Notes under the pieces: model-generated
Database searches by the model: none
Seen by the model: the letters and a program-made list of their open reading frames with translations, nothing else
What the model was told of the DNA's origin: nothing
DNA from: Vibrio cidicii
Lineage (GTDB): Bacteria > Pseudomonadota > Gammaproteobacteria > Enterobacterales > Vibrionaceae
Direction: 5' to 3'
Length of the DNA stretch: 64,000 nucleotides
Assembly: GCF_009763805.1 (NCBI RefSeq)
Contig: NZ_CP046803.1
Span: 558,001 to 622,000, forward strand
Made by a program: the position numbers and the translations under genes
Shown here: positions 10,082 through 19,294 of the stretch, one piece after another
Layout: the number at the start of each line of letters is the position of its first letter
How positions within the stretch are numbered: position 1 is the stretch's first letter

Positions 10082-11026
10082 CTACAACTGCTCAATAAGC
10101 TCGGGCACTAGGGTAAACAGATCCCCGACTAAGCCATAGTCGGCCACTTGGAAAATGGGCGCATCGGCATCGCTGTTGATCGCCACAATCACTTTGGAAT
10201 CTTTCATCCCTGCCAAATGTTGGATGGCACCCGAAATACCCACCGCGATATAGAGCTGCGGCGCGACGATTTTGCCCGTTTGCCCGACTTGTAAGTCATT
10301 CGACACAAAGCCAGCATCCACCGCCGCGCGTGAAGCGCCAACCGCTGCGCCCAGTTTATCGGCCAGTTGTTCAACCAACGCAAACTGCGCTTTGCTGCCT
10401 AAACCGCGTCCACCGGAAACCACCACCTTAGCCGCGGCCAGCTCAGGGCGAACACTCTCAGCTTTCTCCTGCCGCACAAATCCAGAGGTCTCGGAAGGGA
10501 TAACCTGATTGATTTCAACCACAGGCGCATCGCCACCGCAATCGGAGATGGCATCGAACGCCGAGCTGCGAATGGTCATCACTTTGATGGCATCGAGCGA
10601 CTGCACTGTTGCCAGAACATTGCCCGCATAGACAGGGCGGATCACCGTATCACTCGATTCAATGGCGATGACGTCGGAAAGCTGTCCGACATCCAGCAGC
10701 GCCGCTACACGTGGCAGCAAGTTTTTGCCAAAGGTGGTCGCGGGAGCCAGGATATGAGAATAATCTGCGGCCAATTTAGCAATCAGCTCGGCACCATTTT
10801 CAGCCAATGCATGTTGATAAGCACTGTGCTGCGCGAGCAAAACTTGCGTTACCCCATCACACTGCCGCAGCGTGTTCGCTACGGCTTCACATTCGTGCCC
10901 CATAACCAGCACACTCACCTCACCGCCAAGCGATTGTGCCGCCTTTAGTGTGCGCAACGTATCGCTCGCCAAGGTATGCTGGTTGTGCTCTGCAATCACT
11001 AATGTCGATACTGGTTTGTCGTTCAT
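10082..11026 (-). CDS. etfA: Electron transfer flavoprotein alpha subunit
   Basis: A 314-residue ETF alpha subunit. The N-terminal domain resembles the beta subunit. The C-terminal FAD domain is well conserved: [52 protein letters not shown] and [18 protein letters not shown]. It carries electrons from acyl-CoA and related dehydrogenases to ETF-quinone oxidoreductase, encoded divergently at 12037. The start has an excellent AAGGAGG site, 23 bases after the etfB stop. Confidence 0.96.
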   Translation of the reverse strand: MNDKPVSTLVIAEHNQHTLASDTLRTLKAAQSLGGEVSVLVMGHECEAVANTLRQCDGVTQVLLAQHSAYQHALAENGAELIAKLAADYSHILAPATTFGKNLLPRVAALLDVGQLSDVIAIESSDTVIRPVYAGNVLATVQSLDAIKVMTIRSSAFDAISDCGGDAPVVEINQVIPSETSGFVRQEKAESVRPELAAAKVVVSGGRGLGSKAQFALVEQLADKLGAAVGASRAAVDAGFVSNDLQVGQTGKIVAPQLYIAVGISGAIQHLAGMKDSKVIVAINSDADAPIFQVADYGLVGDLFTLVPELIEQL

Positions 11027-11049
11027 TTTTTCCTCCTTGAATGCATGGC

Positions 11050-11802
11050 TTAACTCAGCACTTTAGCTTCATTTTTGAGCTTATCTACCAGCTCAGTGAC
11101 ACCGGACAAGATAACTCCAGCTTGCCGCTGTGGTGGCGGTTGCAGTTGCAACGTTTGGTGATGTGTTTTGAGCGATACGCCAAGTGCTTGCGGCGTGGTG
11201 ACATCCAGCGGTTTACGTTTGGCTTTCATAATATTGGGCAAAGAGGCATATCGCGGCTCGTTCAAACGTAAATCGGTGCTGATAATCGCAGGCAATTGCA
11301 GCTTCAAGGTTTCTAAACCGCCATCGATTTCCCGTGTCACCAATACGCTCTCGCCTTGCATTTCTATTTTCGAGGCGAACGTTCCTTGAGGTCGGCGCGC
11401 AAGTGCCGCCAGCATTTGCGCAACTTGGTTGTTATCGCTGTCAATCGATTGTTTGCCAAGCAGCACCAACCCCGGCGCTTCATTTTTCATCACGGCATGC
11501 AGTAACTTCGCCACATTGAGCGGTTCAAGTTCACAGGCAGTTTCAACGTGGATTGCGCGGTCGGCTCCCAGCGCTAAGGCCGCACGTAGCTGCTCTTGGC
11601 AACTGACGTCGCCCAACGAAACCACCACCACTTCTTCTGCCACACCCGCTTCGCGCAGGCGTATCGCCTCTTCCACGGCGATTTCACAAAAAGGGTTCAT
11701 CGACATTTTGACGTTGTTCGTTTCTACGCCCGAACCATCACTTTTAATTCTGACCTTTACGTAAGCGTCAATCACACGTTTTACCGCGACTAAGACTTTC
11801 AC
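11050..11802 (-). CDS. etfB: Electron transfer flavoprotein beta subunit
   Basis: A 250-residue ETF beta subunit that pairs with EtfA and binds AMP. It starts at GTG 11802, preceded by AAGGAGG; the product begins VKVLVAVKRVIDAYVKVRI. Family signatures include MNPFCEIAVEEAIRL, ALALGADRAIHVE, and LGKQSIDSDNNQVAQMLAAL. It is the first gene of etfBA and divergent from the ETF-QO gene across a 234-base control region. Confidence 0.96.
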   Translation of the reverse strand: MKVLVAVKRVIDAYVKVRIKSDGSGVETNNVKMSMNPFCEIAVEEAIRLREAGVAEEVVVVSLGDVSCQEQLRAALALGADRAIHVETACELEPLNVAKLLHAVMKNEAPGLVLLGKQSIDSDNNQVAQMLAALARRPQGTFASKIEMQGESVLVTREIDGGLETLKLQLPAIISTDLRLNEPRYASLPNIMKAKRKPLDVTTPQALGVSLKTHHQTLQLQPPPQRQAGVILSGVTELVDKLKNEAKVLS

Positions 11803-11971
11803 ATTGCCTCCTTACCAACTGGGGATGCGGTAGAATCAAAATCGACTGCTTGCACGTTAGTGTGTTCAACTCAAGCGCTTTGGGGGAGCTTGATAAGTAG
11901 CTTACTGTTTATTCACACATTCCATGCCGTTTTGACCACCTAGTTTCTATTACCTTTTGAGCTTAGTTTAG

Positions 11972-11999
11972 TTTACGTTTACGTCAACTGGACTATATT
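11972..11999 (+). promoter_or_regulatory. Candidate LiuR-type operator and promoter for ETF-QO
   Basis: TTTACGTTTACGTCAA (11972-11987) contains two ACGT units and resembles, from memory, sites of the MerR-family regulator LiuR for branched-chain amino acid catabolism. A TATATT -10 box lies at 11994-11999, and TTTACG could serve as the -35, with a 16-base spacer. An operator over the -35 and spacer is typical of MerR-type control. The regulator itself is not in this window, so the assignment is inferred. Confidence 0.5.
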
Positions 12000-12036
12000 T
12001 AAAGCACGACTGAAAACGTAACGATGAGTTGACGAC

Positions 12037-13704
12037 ATGGAAAGAGAAACAATGGAGTTTGATGTAGTGATAGTCGGTGCTGGCCCCGCCGGGCTCTCGG
12101 CTGCGTGCAAGTTGGCACAGCTTAGCCAACAACATCAAACCAATATGAGTATCTGCGTCGTGGAGAAAGGATCGCAAGTGGGTGCGCATATTCTCTCTGG
12201 CGCGCTGTTTGAAACCACCGCTTTGGACGAGTTGTTTCCGCACTGGCAGAAGATGGATGCCCCGCTGAAAACGACGGTGAAAAGCGACGATTTTCTCTAT
12301 CTGGCAACCGAACACAATCACATTCGCCTGCCTCATTTTCTCACGCCCAAAACCATGCATAACGCCAGTAGCAATTATGTAATTAGTTTGGCCGAGCTGT
12401 GCCGCTGGCTAGCTAGCCAAGCCGAACAGTTGGGGGTGGAAATCTTCCCCGGGTTTGCCGCCGCCGCGATCAACTACGATGACAACGGTGCAGTCATCGG
12501 CGTCATCACGTCTGACATGGGGCGAGACAAGCAAGGCGAGCCAAAAGCCAATTTTGAACCCGGCATCGCACTAAACGCCAAATACACTCTGTTTGCCGAA
12601 GGCGCTCGCGGTCATCTCGGCAAAGATTTAATTGAGCACTTTGCGCTTGATAAAGATAAGCAACCACAGCACTACGCGCTCGGCATCAAAGAGATCTGGC
12701 AACTGGCGGACGATCATCCCCATTATCAAGCCGGTAATGTCCTACACGGGCTTGGCTGGCCGTTGAATGAAACCCATACCACTGGCGGCAGCTTTTTGTA
12801 CCACTTGGATAACCACCAGATTGCGGTGGGCCTTATCACCGACCTCTCTTATCACAACCCGCACCTAAGCCCGTTTGATGAATTTCAGCGCCTCAAACAT
12901 CATCCGGCGATCAGCAAATATCTGCTTGGCGGACAGCGCATTGCATATGGTGCGCGGGCCATCGCCAAAGGAGGGCTCTACTCGCTGCCGAAACAGCAGT
13001 TCCCCGGTGGGATCCTGATTGGTTGCGATGCTGGTACACTCAATTTCGCCAAGATCAAAGGTTGCCACAGCGCCATGAAATCAGGCCTGTTGGCAGCTCA
13101 AGCGGTATCTGACTGTGTGCAAGCGGGCAAACGCCACAGCGAACCGGACTACGAAAGCCTGTTTCGCGCCTCTTGGCTGTATCGCGAGCTGGAAAATGCG
13201 CAAAACTTCTGCGCCACCATCCACCGCTACGGCAATGTGGCTGGCGGGGTCATCAACAGCTTCGAGCAAAATGTTTGGGTTCCGCTCTTCAAACGCCCTG
13301 CTCCGTGGGAGATGGAAGCGCCTCATCATGATCACCTGCGTTTGCTCGATATCAGCCATTGTGAGCCCATCGCCTACCCGAAACCCGATGGCGTGCTGAG
13401 TTTTGACAAACCTTCTTCGGTCTACCTTTCCGGTGCCCGACATGAAGAGAATCAGCCGTGCCATTTGCGCTTGGCCGACGCATCGATTCCGATCCAGGTA
13501 CACTTGGAAAAATTTGCCGAGCCTGCCCAACGCTACTGCCCTGCCGGGGTGTATGAAGTGGTCCAAGTGGATGGAGAAAGCCAGTTTCAGATCAACGCCG
13601 CAAACTGCGTGCACTGTAAAACCTGCGACATTAAAGACCCATCGCAAAATATTACTTGGGTTCCACCCGAAGGAGGCGGCGGGCCAAACTACAGCAATAT
13701 GTAG
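12037..13704 (+). CDS. etfD: Electron transfer flavoprotein-ubiquinone oxidoreductase
   Basis: A 555-residue membrane-associated flavoprotein that passes electrons from ETF to quinone. The start MEREMTEFD-like opening (here MERETMEFDVVIVGAGPAG) is conserved in the family, so I keep ATG 12037 rather than 12052. The FAD-binding GAGPAG lies near residue 14, the quinone-binding middle region is present, and the C-terminal ferredoxin-like part holds the 4Fe-4S cysteines (CPAGVYEV, then NCVHCKTCDIKDP). It ends PEGGGGPNYSNM, as usual. With etfBA opposite, the locus forms a full electron-transfer branch for acyl-CoA oxidation. Confidence 0.96.
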   Translation: MERETMEFDVVIVGAGPAGLSAACKLAQLSQQHQTNMSICVVEKGSQVGAHILSGALFETTALDELFPHWQKMDAPLKTTVKSDDFLYLATEHNHIRLPHFLTPKTMHNASSNYVISLAELCRWLASQAEQLGVEIFPGFAAAAINYDDNGAVIGVITSDMGRDKQGEPKANFEPGIALNAKYTLFAEGARGHLGKDLIEHFALDKDKQPQHYALGIKEIWQLADDHPHYQAGNVLHGLGWPLNETHTTGGSFLYHLDNHQIAVGLITDLSYHNPHLSPFDEFQRLKHHPAISKYLLGGQRIAYGARAIAKGGLYSLPKQQFPGGILIGCDAGTLNFAKIKGCHSAMKSGLLAAQAVSDCVQAGKRHSEPDYESLFRASWLYRELENAQNFCATIHRYGNVAGGVINSFEQNVWVPLFKRPAPWEMEAPHHDHLRLLDISHCEPIAYPKPDGVLSFDKPSSVYLSGARHEENQPCHLRLADASIPIQVHLEKFAEPAQRYCPAGVYEVVQVDGESQFQINAANCVHCKTCDIKDPSQNITWVPPEGGGGPNYSNM

Positions 13705-13717
13705 CCGCCCTTCACAT

Positions 13718-13751
13718 AGAAAGCCAGCGAACCACGCTTCGCTGGCTTTCT
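13718..13751 (+). terminator. Hairpin terminator after ETF-QO
   Basis: AGAAAGCCAGCGAA (13718-13731) pairs perfectly with TTCGCTGGCTTTCT (13738-13751) around CCACGC. The T-tract is interrupted (ATCTGCTTTG) before a later run of T. Confidence 0.75.
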
Positions 13752-13947
13752 ATCTGCTTTGTGTTGCTTGTTTTTTTCAGGCTAAAAACACCAGCCATAA
13801 CGGCTAAATCGTCACGATTGAGTAAGCCAATTGCCAACAAATAACCATTGCACAGCTTGGGGGATTTATCTAGATTAAGACTCCATGCAGCAGGCACACC
13901 CGCACTGATACGGTCAGCTCTCACAAATCTCAGTCGTAAGGAAGCGT

Positions 13948-14670
13948 ATGAAAACACTACTCATTGTTAATGTTGGTCAGGCACCACAAGCTCAATTGGA
14001 AAAATTCGGAGATTTTGAAGAGTGGGCACTGCGCACTATTCGCGAGCAAGGTGTACATCAGCGCGACATCCACATTGAGTTTCATGACGGAGTTTCTTGT
14101 CCTCTACCAGATTTCAACTCACTGGCGGGGGTGATCATTATGGGTTCGCTGGCGATGGCTTCCGAGAAAACGCCATGGATGCTGCGTTTGTCAGACGAAA
14201 TTGTCCAGTTAGTTGAGCGAAAAATTCCGCTGCTCGGGATCTGCTTTGGACATCAGTTGATCGCGCAGGCGCTCGGTGGCGCAGTCGGCTATCATCCACA
14301 CGGTTTGGAGATAGGCACCGTACCAATCACCAAGCAACCTGCGGCGGACGACGACGCCATTTTCGCCCACCTGCCAGCGCAATTTGACGCGCACGCAGTC
14401 CATTATCAATCGGTGCTAAAGCTGCCTGAAAACGCCGTACTTCTGGCTCATAGCGACTTTGAACCCCATCACGCTTACCGTGTCGGCAACACCTGTTGGG
14501 GCGTGCAGTTTCATCCTGAGTTCACGCCGCCAATCATGCAGATGTCACTGAATAACCTCAAACACGAGTTTGAAGATGAGTACTCGGCGAAAAGCGCTCA
14601 AGTCCGCGAAACCGAGCACGCCAAACAGGTTCTGCTGCAATTCGCTCAGCTCTGTTGTCAGGCGCAGTAA
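13948..14670 (+). CDS. Class I glutamine amidotransferase-like protein
   Basis: A 240-residue stand-alone GATase domain. The nucleophile elbow LLGICFGHQLIAQALGG places the catalytic Cys at residue 99, and WGVQFHPEFTP carries the His and Glu of the triad. It resembles GMP synthase-like GATase proteins of unknown substrate rather than a biosynthetic subunit, because no synthetase partner is nearby. It appears monocistronic. Function beyond glutamine hydrolysis or gamma-glutamyl cleavage is unknown. Confidence 0.85.
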   Translation: MKTLLIVNVGQAPQAQLEKFGDFEEWALRTIREQGVHQRDIHIEFHDGVSCPLPDFNSLAGVIIMGSLAMASEKTPWMLRLSDEIVQLVERKIPLLGICFGHQLIAQALGGAVGYHPHGLEIGTVPITKQPAADDDAIFAHLPAQFDAHAVHYQSVLKLPENAVLLAHSDFEPHHAYRVGNTCWGVQFHPEFTPPIMQMSLNNLKHEFEDEYSAKSAQVRETEHAKQVLLQFAQLCCQAQ

Positions 14671-14720
14671 ACATCACTTTTTATGACGATGCCAGTCTGG
14701 ATAACTTCGTCCATCAGATA

Positions 14721-14748
14721 CAAAAGGGGCTCTTGCCCCTTTGCGAAA
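14721..14748 (+). terminator. Short hairpin after the GATase gene
   Basis: CAAAAGGGGC (14721-14730) pairs with GCCCCTTTG (14735-14743) around TCTT. The T-tract is weak, so termination efficiency is uncertain. Confidence 0.55.
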
Positions 14749-14772
14749 TAGAATACAGTCACCATCATTTTG

Positions 14773-15123
14773 TTAGGTAAGCTCTATACCAAATCCTCTG
14801 ACTATAGCCGCGACGGCAAAAAAACAGAGAATAGAGATAACGGCACAAATGCCCAAAGACAGCCAAAACGAGTATCGATTTAATAAGAATGGGAAAATCA
14901 GAAACATCGGCAACGTCGGCAGTACATACCAGAAGGTATAGTAGGCATGATTGGCGAGCTTTTCCTGACCTTGCCCTTCGATGTACATCCAAATCAAAGC
15001 CAGAATCGTCACCGTAGGCAGCGCCGCAATCAGCGCTCCCGCTTTATCACTTCTTTTCGCGACTTCGGATATCAAAACCACCAGTCCTGCGCTTAATACG
15101 TACTTAGTCATGATCCAAAACAT
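14773..15123 (-). CDS. DUF3147-like small membrane protein
   Basis: A 116-residue protein with about four hydrophobic segments (KYVLSAGLVVLISEVAKR; GALIAALPTVTILALIWMY; FWYVLPTLPMFLIFPFLL; SFWLSLGICAVISILCFF). It matches my memory of the DUF3147 family, of unknown function. An internal ATG at 15111 is an alternative start. It is divergent from rcnR, in the position that the metal exporter gene rcnA occupies in E. coli, but it has no His-rich loop like RcnA. Confidence 0.7.
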   Translation of the reverse strand: MFWIMTKYVLSAGLVVLISEVAKRSDKAGALIAALPTVTILALIWMYIEGQGQEKLANHAYYTFWYVLPTLPMFLIFPFLLNRYSFWLSLGICAVISILCFFAVAAIVRGFGIELT

Positions 15124-15320
15124 GAGAGTGTTACCTATATAAACCTAAAAATAATATGCCATTACCGCGAGCTTAGCCCAGTAATGACGTATATCCGTGT
15201 ATGCCCAAATACGAACCGACAGCGCAGATCAAGATTGCCGATAAGTATGGCGCTATGGTCGTGGTGATACGACTTAATCCATTGCTGTTCTCTCTAGCGA
15301 TTGATCATTTTACGCAAACT

Positions 15321-15338
15321 ATACTCCCCCCCTAGTAT
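15321..15338. promoter_or_regulatory. RcnR-type operator 1
   Basis: ATACT-CCCCCCC-TAGTAT on the plus strand, reading ATACTAGGGGGGGAGTAT on the minus strand. A G/C tract flanked by the AGTAT/ATACT inverted repeat is the signature of RcnR-family operators. Confidence 0.85.
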
Positions 15339-15341
15339 TAA

Positions 15342-15358
15342 ATACTACCCCCCAGTAT
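15342..15358. promoter_or_regulatory. RcnR-type operator 2
   Basis: ATACTACCCCCCAGTAT, reading ATACTGGGGGGTAGTAT on the minus strand, close to the E. coli RcnR consensus TACT-G6-N-AGTA. It begins 21 bases after operator 1, so two tetramers could bind the same region upstream of rcnR. Confidence 0.9.
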
Positions 15359-15418
15359 AAAGTAAGTGCTACATTATCGGTTAGAATTGCCCAGCCGCCT
15401 AACTTAGAGAAGACTGCC

Positions 15419-15691
15419 ATGTCACACACAACCAGAGATCAAAAGAAGCTCAACACGCGAGTCAGCAAGATACAGGGCCAAGTCAATGGCCTGAAAAAAA
15501 TGCTGGAAGAAGAACACGAATGCCATGATGTGCTACAGCAGATCGCGGCCATCCGCGGAGCAGTCAATGGTTTGATGCGAGAAGTGATTAAAGGCCATTT
15601 ACTGGAGCATGTGGTGCTAGAAGAAGAGAGAGAGCAACGTCAAGCCGATCTGGAAGTGGTACTTAAAGTGTTGGACTCTTACATTAAATAG
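15419..15691 (+). CDS. rcnR: Nickel/cobalt-responsive repressor RcnR
   Basis: A 90-residue all-helical CsoR/RcnR-family repressor. The E. coli RcnR metal ligands are all present at the same positions: His3, Cys35, His60 and His64, within MSHTTRD, EEHECHD and IKGHLLEH. The segment [20 protein letters not shown] is, as I recall, nearly identical to E. coli RcnR. It should release DNA when Ni(II) or Co(II) binds. Two matching operators lie directly upstream, so it is autoregulated. The exporter gene rcnA is not adjacent: downstream is a hairpin and the convergent gdx gene, and upstream is a DUF3147 gene. Confidence 0.93.
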   Translation: MSHTTRDQKKLNTRVSKIQGQVNGLKKMLEEEHECHDVLQQIAAIRGAVNGLMREVIKGHLLEHVVLEEEREQRQADLEVVLKVLDSYIK

Positions 15692-15718
15692 CACGGTTAT
15701 GGACGTAACCGTGCTATT
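15687..15718 (+). terminator. Hairpin after rcnR
   Basis: TAGCACGGTTA (15689-15699) pairs perfectly with TAACCGTGCTA (15706-15716) around TGGACG. The stem includes the rcnR stop codon region. The following T-run is short. Confidence 0.7.
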
Positions 15719-15760
15719 ACTCAGATTAAATCGCACTTATTCGTTGTTACAAGAAGTATG

Positions 15761-16075
15761 CTAGGAAGCCAGTTTTAAGCCTGCAATGCCGATCACAATC
15801 AGCGCCAAACTTGCGAGTTTAAACAAGCTCAACGTTTCACCAAATAGCACAATGCTCATCACGGTGGTACCTACTGCGCCAATTCCCACCCAAATGCCGT
15901 AAGCCACGCCAAGAGGCAGAGTGCGCAACGCGATCCCAAGTAACACAAAACTAATGACCAGCGCCGATAAGGTAGCGACAGAAGCCAGCGGTTTGCTAAA
16001 ACCATCGCTGTACTTGAGGCCAATTGCCCAAGCGATTTCACAAATACCAGCGAGAAAGAGGATTAACCACGCCAT
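15761..16075 (-). CDS. gdx: Guanidinium exporter, SMR family (Gdx/SugE)
   Basis: A 104-residue, four-TM small multidrug resistance protein. E13 in AGICEIAWAIGLKYSDG is the conserved membrane carboxylate. The Gdx/SugE subtype is supported by GVAYGIWVGIGAVGT, LFGE and the guanidine-II riboswitch in its leader (16093-16137). Gdx proteins exchange guanidinium for protons as antiparallel dimers in the inner membrane. The start ATG 16075 has GAGGTG 7 bases upstream. Confidence 0.95.
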   Translation of the reverse strand: MAWLILFLAGICEIAWAIGLKYSDGFSKPLASVATLSALVISFVLLGIALRTLPLGVAYGIWVGIGAVGTTVMSIVLFGETLSLFKLASLALIVIGIAGLKLAS

Positions 16076-16092
16076 ATATACACCTCATATAT

Positions 16093-16137
16093 GGGGTCGT
16101 CCCCGAAGAAAAGATGGAGCGGTGAGGTCGTCCTCAC
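16093..16137 (-). promoter_or_regulatory. Guanidine-II riboswitch (mini-ykkC)
   Basis: On the minus strand two hairpins carry the same ACGA loop: GTGAGG-ACGA-CCTCAC (16137-16122, minus strand reading) and GGGG-ACGA-CCCC (16104-16093). Two GG-ACGR-CC hairpins in tandem define the guanidine-II class. The second sits a few bases before the gdx GAGGTG ribosome binding site, so guanidine should control gdx translation. Confidence 0.95.
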
Positions 16138-16157
16138 TTCCTGATGTGCCGCTAAGA

Positions 16158-17675
16158 CTAGCAAAGCTTGCGGGGCTTGGCTAGCTTGGTTTGACGCGGC
16201 GAAATTCGAGGTTTAGCTTGCCGCACATGGCGCGCGAGGATACGCATCGCTTCAGCTTGTACCGCAGGCAGTTTCTGCCACTGCCATAAGCGATCCCGCG
16301 CTTGCTTGGCACTGGCTTGCAAATCCACCACCGGGTTGAGGTAAAGGCTCTCTAGCGGTACTTGATACATCTGCGCTTCAAGCGGTGTCATCAGCCACGG
16401 CTCAAAGAGCAGCGGTACGGGCACTTGTGCCAACTCAGGGATCCATTTGTGAATAAACCGCCCTTCACTGTCATGCTCTTGCGCTTGCTTGGTCGGATTA
16501 TAAATGCGGATAGTATTGGTGCCCGTTACCCCTGCTTGCATTTGAAACTGCGGGTAATGAATGCCCGGTTCAAAATCGAGAAACAGTTGCGCCAAATAAG
16601 TCACGCCCGCTCGCCAATCGACATTCATATGATGAGTTAACACGCTCACCAACATCGCGCGCATGCGAAAGTTGAGGTATCCAGTTTGAATTAAGCAGCG
16701 CATACAGGCATCCACCAATGGAATGCCGGTGTGCCCAGTCTGCCAAGCCGCTAACTGCGCGGCGGGCGCTTCGCTCGATTGCTGCAAGAGTGAATCATAA
16801 GCGCGGTTGACGCAGCGAAACTCCATCTCACATTCTGATTCAAATTTTTGGATAAAGTGACAGTGCCAATGCAGACGCGATGAAAGCGCAATCAGGCTGC
16901 GGCGAAATCCCGCTACCGACCAGTGTTTGAGCAAGGTTTGATACATCTCCCGCAGTGAGATATTCCCCCACGCAAGATAAGGCGACATCCGCGAGCATGC
17001 GTGGCGCGCTAAACTCGGACTTGAGATGGAGCGGTAATACTCTCGCCCTCGACGCGCGAAAAAATCCTCCAGCGTCGCCCACGCCATATCACTGCCACCA
17101 GTTTGCATGCCCGCTTGTTTACTCTGCCATGTGGCAGGGATATCGCTGCGCAAACCCAGCGCTGCGGCATCCAGCTTCAACCAATTGGCGCGTGTTAAAT
17201 CAGGATCGCAGCAAGGGGAGCGCATTACTTGCTGCCAATGCTCATCCCAATTTTTACGGGTTTGCGCCCCGCGGATCACGGCGGCATAAGGGAGCTGATG
17301 CCAGACGATGTGGTGTTGCTGGCACCACTGCGCCAGCGCAAGATCGCGCTGAAAAGTGCAGGCTAAACCGACTTCTTGATGAGAATAAATCGCCTCAATG
17401 GCGTAGCGCTCAGCAATACGCGTAAAGCAGGTTTGCCAATCGGATGTGACGATCAACACCGCCCCTTTGCTCTGCGCCAAATCACGATTGATAGCTTGCA
17501 ACGATTGCCACACAAAACGCCAGTGTCGTTCGCTGTAATGCGCATCGCCAAGCAGCATTGGCTCAAACAGATAGAGCAGTAACGTCGGTCGCCCCGAAGC
17601 TAATGCCGCTTGTAATGGCGCGTGGTCGGTCAGCCTTAGGTCACGTTTGAGCCACACCAGATTGATCTTTTCCAT
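16158..17675 (-). CDS. Cryptochrome/photolyase family flavoprotein
   Basis: A 505-residue protein with the N-terminal photolyase domain ([18 protein letters not shown]) and the C-terminal FAD-binding helical domain ([50 protein letters not shown]). These segments contact FAD in the family. It belongs to the photolyase/cryptochrome superfamily; the subtype (CPD photolyase, 6-4 or cryptochrome-like) cannot be fixed by eye, although the C-terminal motifs differ from classical E. coli PhrB. It ends 20 bases beyond the guanidine riboswitch and is the likely source of readthrough into it. A DUF2256 gene, often associated with this family, lies about 2.5 kb away. Confidence 0.88.
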   Translation of the reverse strand: MEKINLVWLKRDLRLTDHAPLQAALASGRPTLLLYLFEPMLLGDAHYSERHWRFVWQSLQAINRDLAQSKGAVLIVTSDWQTCFTRIAERYAIEAIYSHQEVGLACTFQRDLALAQWCQQHHIVWHQLPYAAVIRGAQTRKNWDEHWQQVMRSPCCDPDLTRANWLKLDAAALGLRSDIPATWQSKQAGMQTGGSDMAWATLEDFFARRGREYYRSISSPSLARHACSRMSPYLAWGNISLREMYQTLLKHWSVAGFRRSLIALSSRLHWHCHFIQKFESECEMEFRCVNRAYDSLLQQSSEAPAAQLAAWQTGHTGIPLVDACMRCLIQTGYLNFRMRAMLVSVLTHHMNVDWRAGVTYLAQLFLDFEPGIHYPQFQMQAGVTGTNTIRIYNPTKQAQEHDSEGRFIHKWIPELAQVPVPLLFEPWLMTPLEAQMYQVPLESLYLNPVVDLQASAKQARDRLWQWQKLPAVQAEAMRILARHVRQAKPRISPRQTKLAKPRKLC

Positions 17676-17765
17676 GCTCTTTCCTTGCTTTTGATGTCGC
17701 TTTTACGCAAGGAAAGCAGCAAACGATCGCTGCTGTGTTCCACATAATCCCGCAGTTGGCGGATT

Positions 17766-19172
17766 CTAGTCTCCTTTCAGCGCATCTTTACGTAGACGCC
17801 AAGCGGTCAGTACCATCGCCACAACCGCCAGCACGCTCATGCCGATGTACACCAAACTAAAGCCTTGAGCGAGCGCTTCAGGCGTCACCGATGAAGCTTG
17901 GCTGCCATGCTCACTCACAGTGACACTTTGCGGTACACGCAGATAAAACAGCGCCGAACAAAAAGCGACTCCAAGCGCGCCGCCAAGCTCACGGCCAAAG
18001 TTAAACAGCGACATGCCAATACCCCGATCACGCGCAGGCAACACACTCTGTACCACCACGCTCAAGGAAGGCAAGGTAAGGCCGATACCAAATCCCGCGA
18101 TACCGAGTGATAGCTGCACCCAAAGATCGTAATGAATTTGCCAAACGGCTAAAGCCGCGAGTAGAAAACCGCTCACCACCAGCGCCTTGTAGCGCCCTGA
18201 GCGCGCCACCCACTTACCGCCGAGGTAAGCTCCGGTGGTGATGCTGAACATGAAGATCACCATCACGCTTCCACTTTGCGACGGTGAAAAGCCTTTCTGC
18301 CACTGCAATTGCAGCGGCATATAGACTAAAAGCGCGAACATTAACATTTGTGAGGCCATGATTAGGCCAATCGCGGTGAGAAAACTGGGTAAACGCGCCA
18401 AGCGTGCTGGCAAAATCGGGTCACTTACCCGTCTTTCCACAAGGATTAACAGCACCAAACAGAGTAACAGGGCAAAAGCGCCCCATCCCGCAGGTAAAAA
18501 GGAGTGTGAGGAAAGTTGAAGCAGCAACAAGGTGGTGGTGAGCATTAAAAGCCCAGCGCCCAACCAATCAAATCGACTGTGCCGTTTTTGGTTTAGGTGC
18601 TTGAGGTAGCGGTTGACCATAAACAACGCCACCAGTCCAAGCGGCAAATTAATACCAAACACCCAGCGCCAGCTAAGATGGTCGGCAAAATAACCACCCA
18701 GTAAAGGGCCTGCGACACTGGAAACGGCATACACCGCCGAGATATAGCCTTGGTATTTGCCCACTTCACGCGCCGGAATAGAATCGGCAATCACAGTAAA
18801 TGCCAACGCAATCAAACCGCCACCGCCAATTCCCTGCACCACTCGTGCACCAATCAGGGTTGGCAAGTCAAAGGCAAACGTACACAGGGCAGAACCGAGA
18901 ATAAAAATGCCGATGCTGGTATTGAGCATACGCACGCGGCCAAACAGATCGCTCAGTTTGCCATACACAGGCAATACCGCTGTTGCAGCGAGTAAGTATG
19001 CGGTGATCACCCAAGTTAATGCGCTCCCCGCCGATAGATCTTGCCCAATCAAGGCTAGCGGTGTGGTCACTATGCTTTTTTCTAGTGAGCCAAGGGCAAT
19101 CACTAGCGCAACACTGGCAAAAATGATTCGCGGATTAGGTGCGTCGGTTGAATGAAGTGGGTCAGAATGCAT
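17766..19172 (-). CDS. MFS multidrug transporter, DHA2 (14-TMS) family
   Basis: A 468-residue drug:H+ antiporter. Motif A is [14 protein letters not shown]. The antiporter motif C region is [27 protein letters not shown], a very typical DHA2 sequence. The protein is hydrophobic throughout and ends with a short basic tail. It is divergent from a LysR regulator (19295), which probably controls it. The substrate is unknown. Confidence 0.9.
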   Translation of the reverse strand: MHSDPLHSTDAPNPRIIFASVALVIALGSLEKSIVTTPLALIGQDLSAGSALTWVITAYLLAATAVLPVYGKLSDLFGRVRMLNTSIGIFILGSALCTFAFDLPTLIGARVVQGIGGGGLIALAFTVIADSIPAREVGKYQGYISAVYAVSSVAGPLLGGYFADHLSWRWVFGINLPLGLVALFMVNRYLKHLNQKRHSRFDWLGAGLLMLTTTLLLLQLSSHSFLPAGWGAFALLLCLVLLILVERRVSDPILPARLARLPSFLTAIGLIMASQMLMFALLVYMPLQLQWQKGFSPSQSGSVMVIFMFSITTGAYLGGKWVARSGRYKALVVSGFLLAALAVWQIHYDLWVQLSLGIAGFGIGLTLPSLSVVVQSVLPARDRGIGMSLFNFGRELGGALGVAFCSALFYLRVPQSVTVSEHGSQASSVTPEALAQGFSLVYIGMSVLAVVAMVLTAWRLRKDALKGD

Positions 19173-19294
19173 GAGCTCTCTTTATTATGATCAATTCATG
19201 TGGAAATAGGTTTTCTGTGGCACAAGATAACCAAATCACAGCCATCCGAAAATAGGATAGAATGGGATGCGAAATTGCAAAAATGGGATAATGG

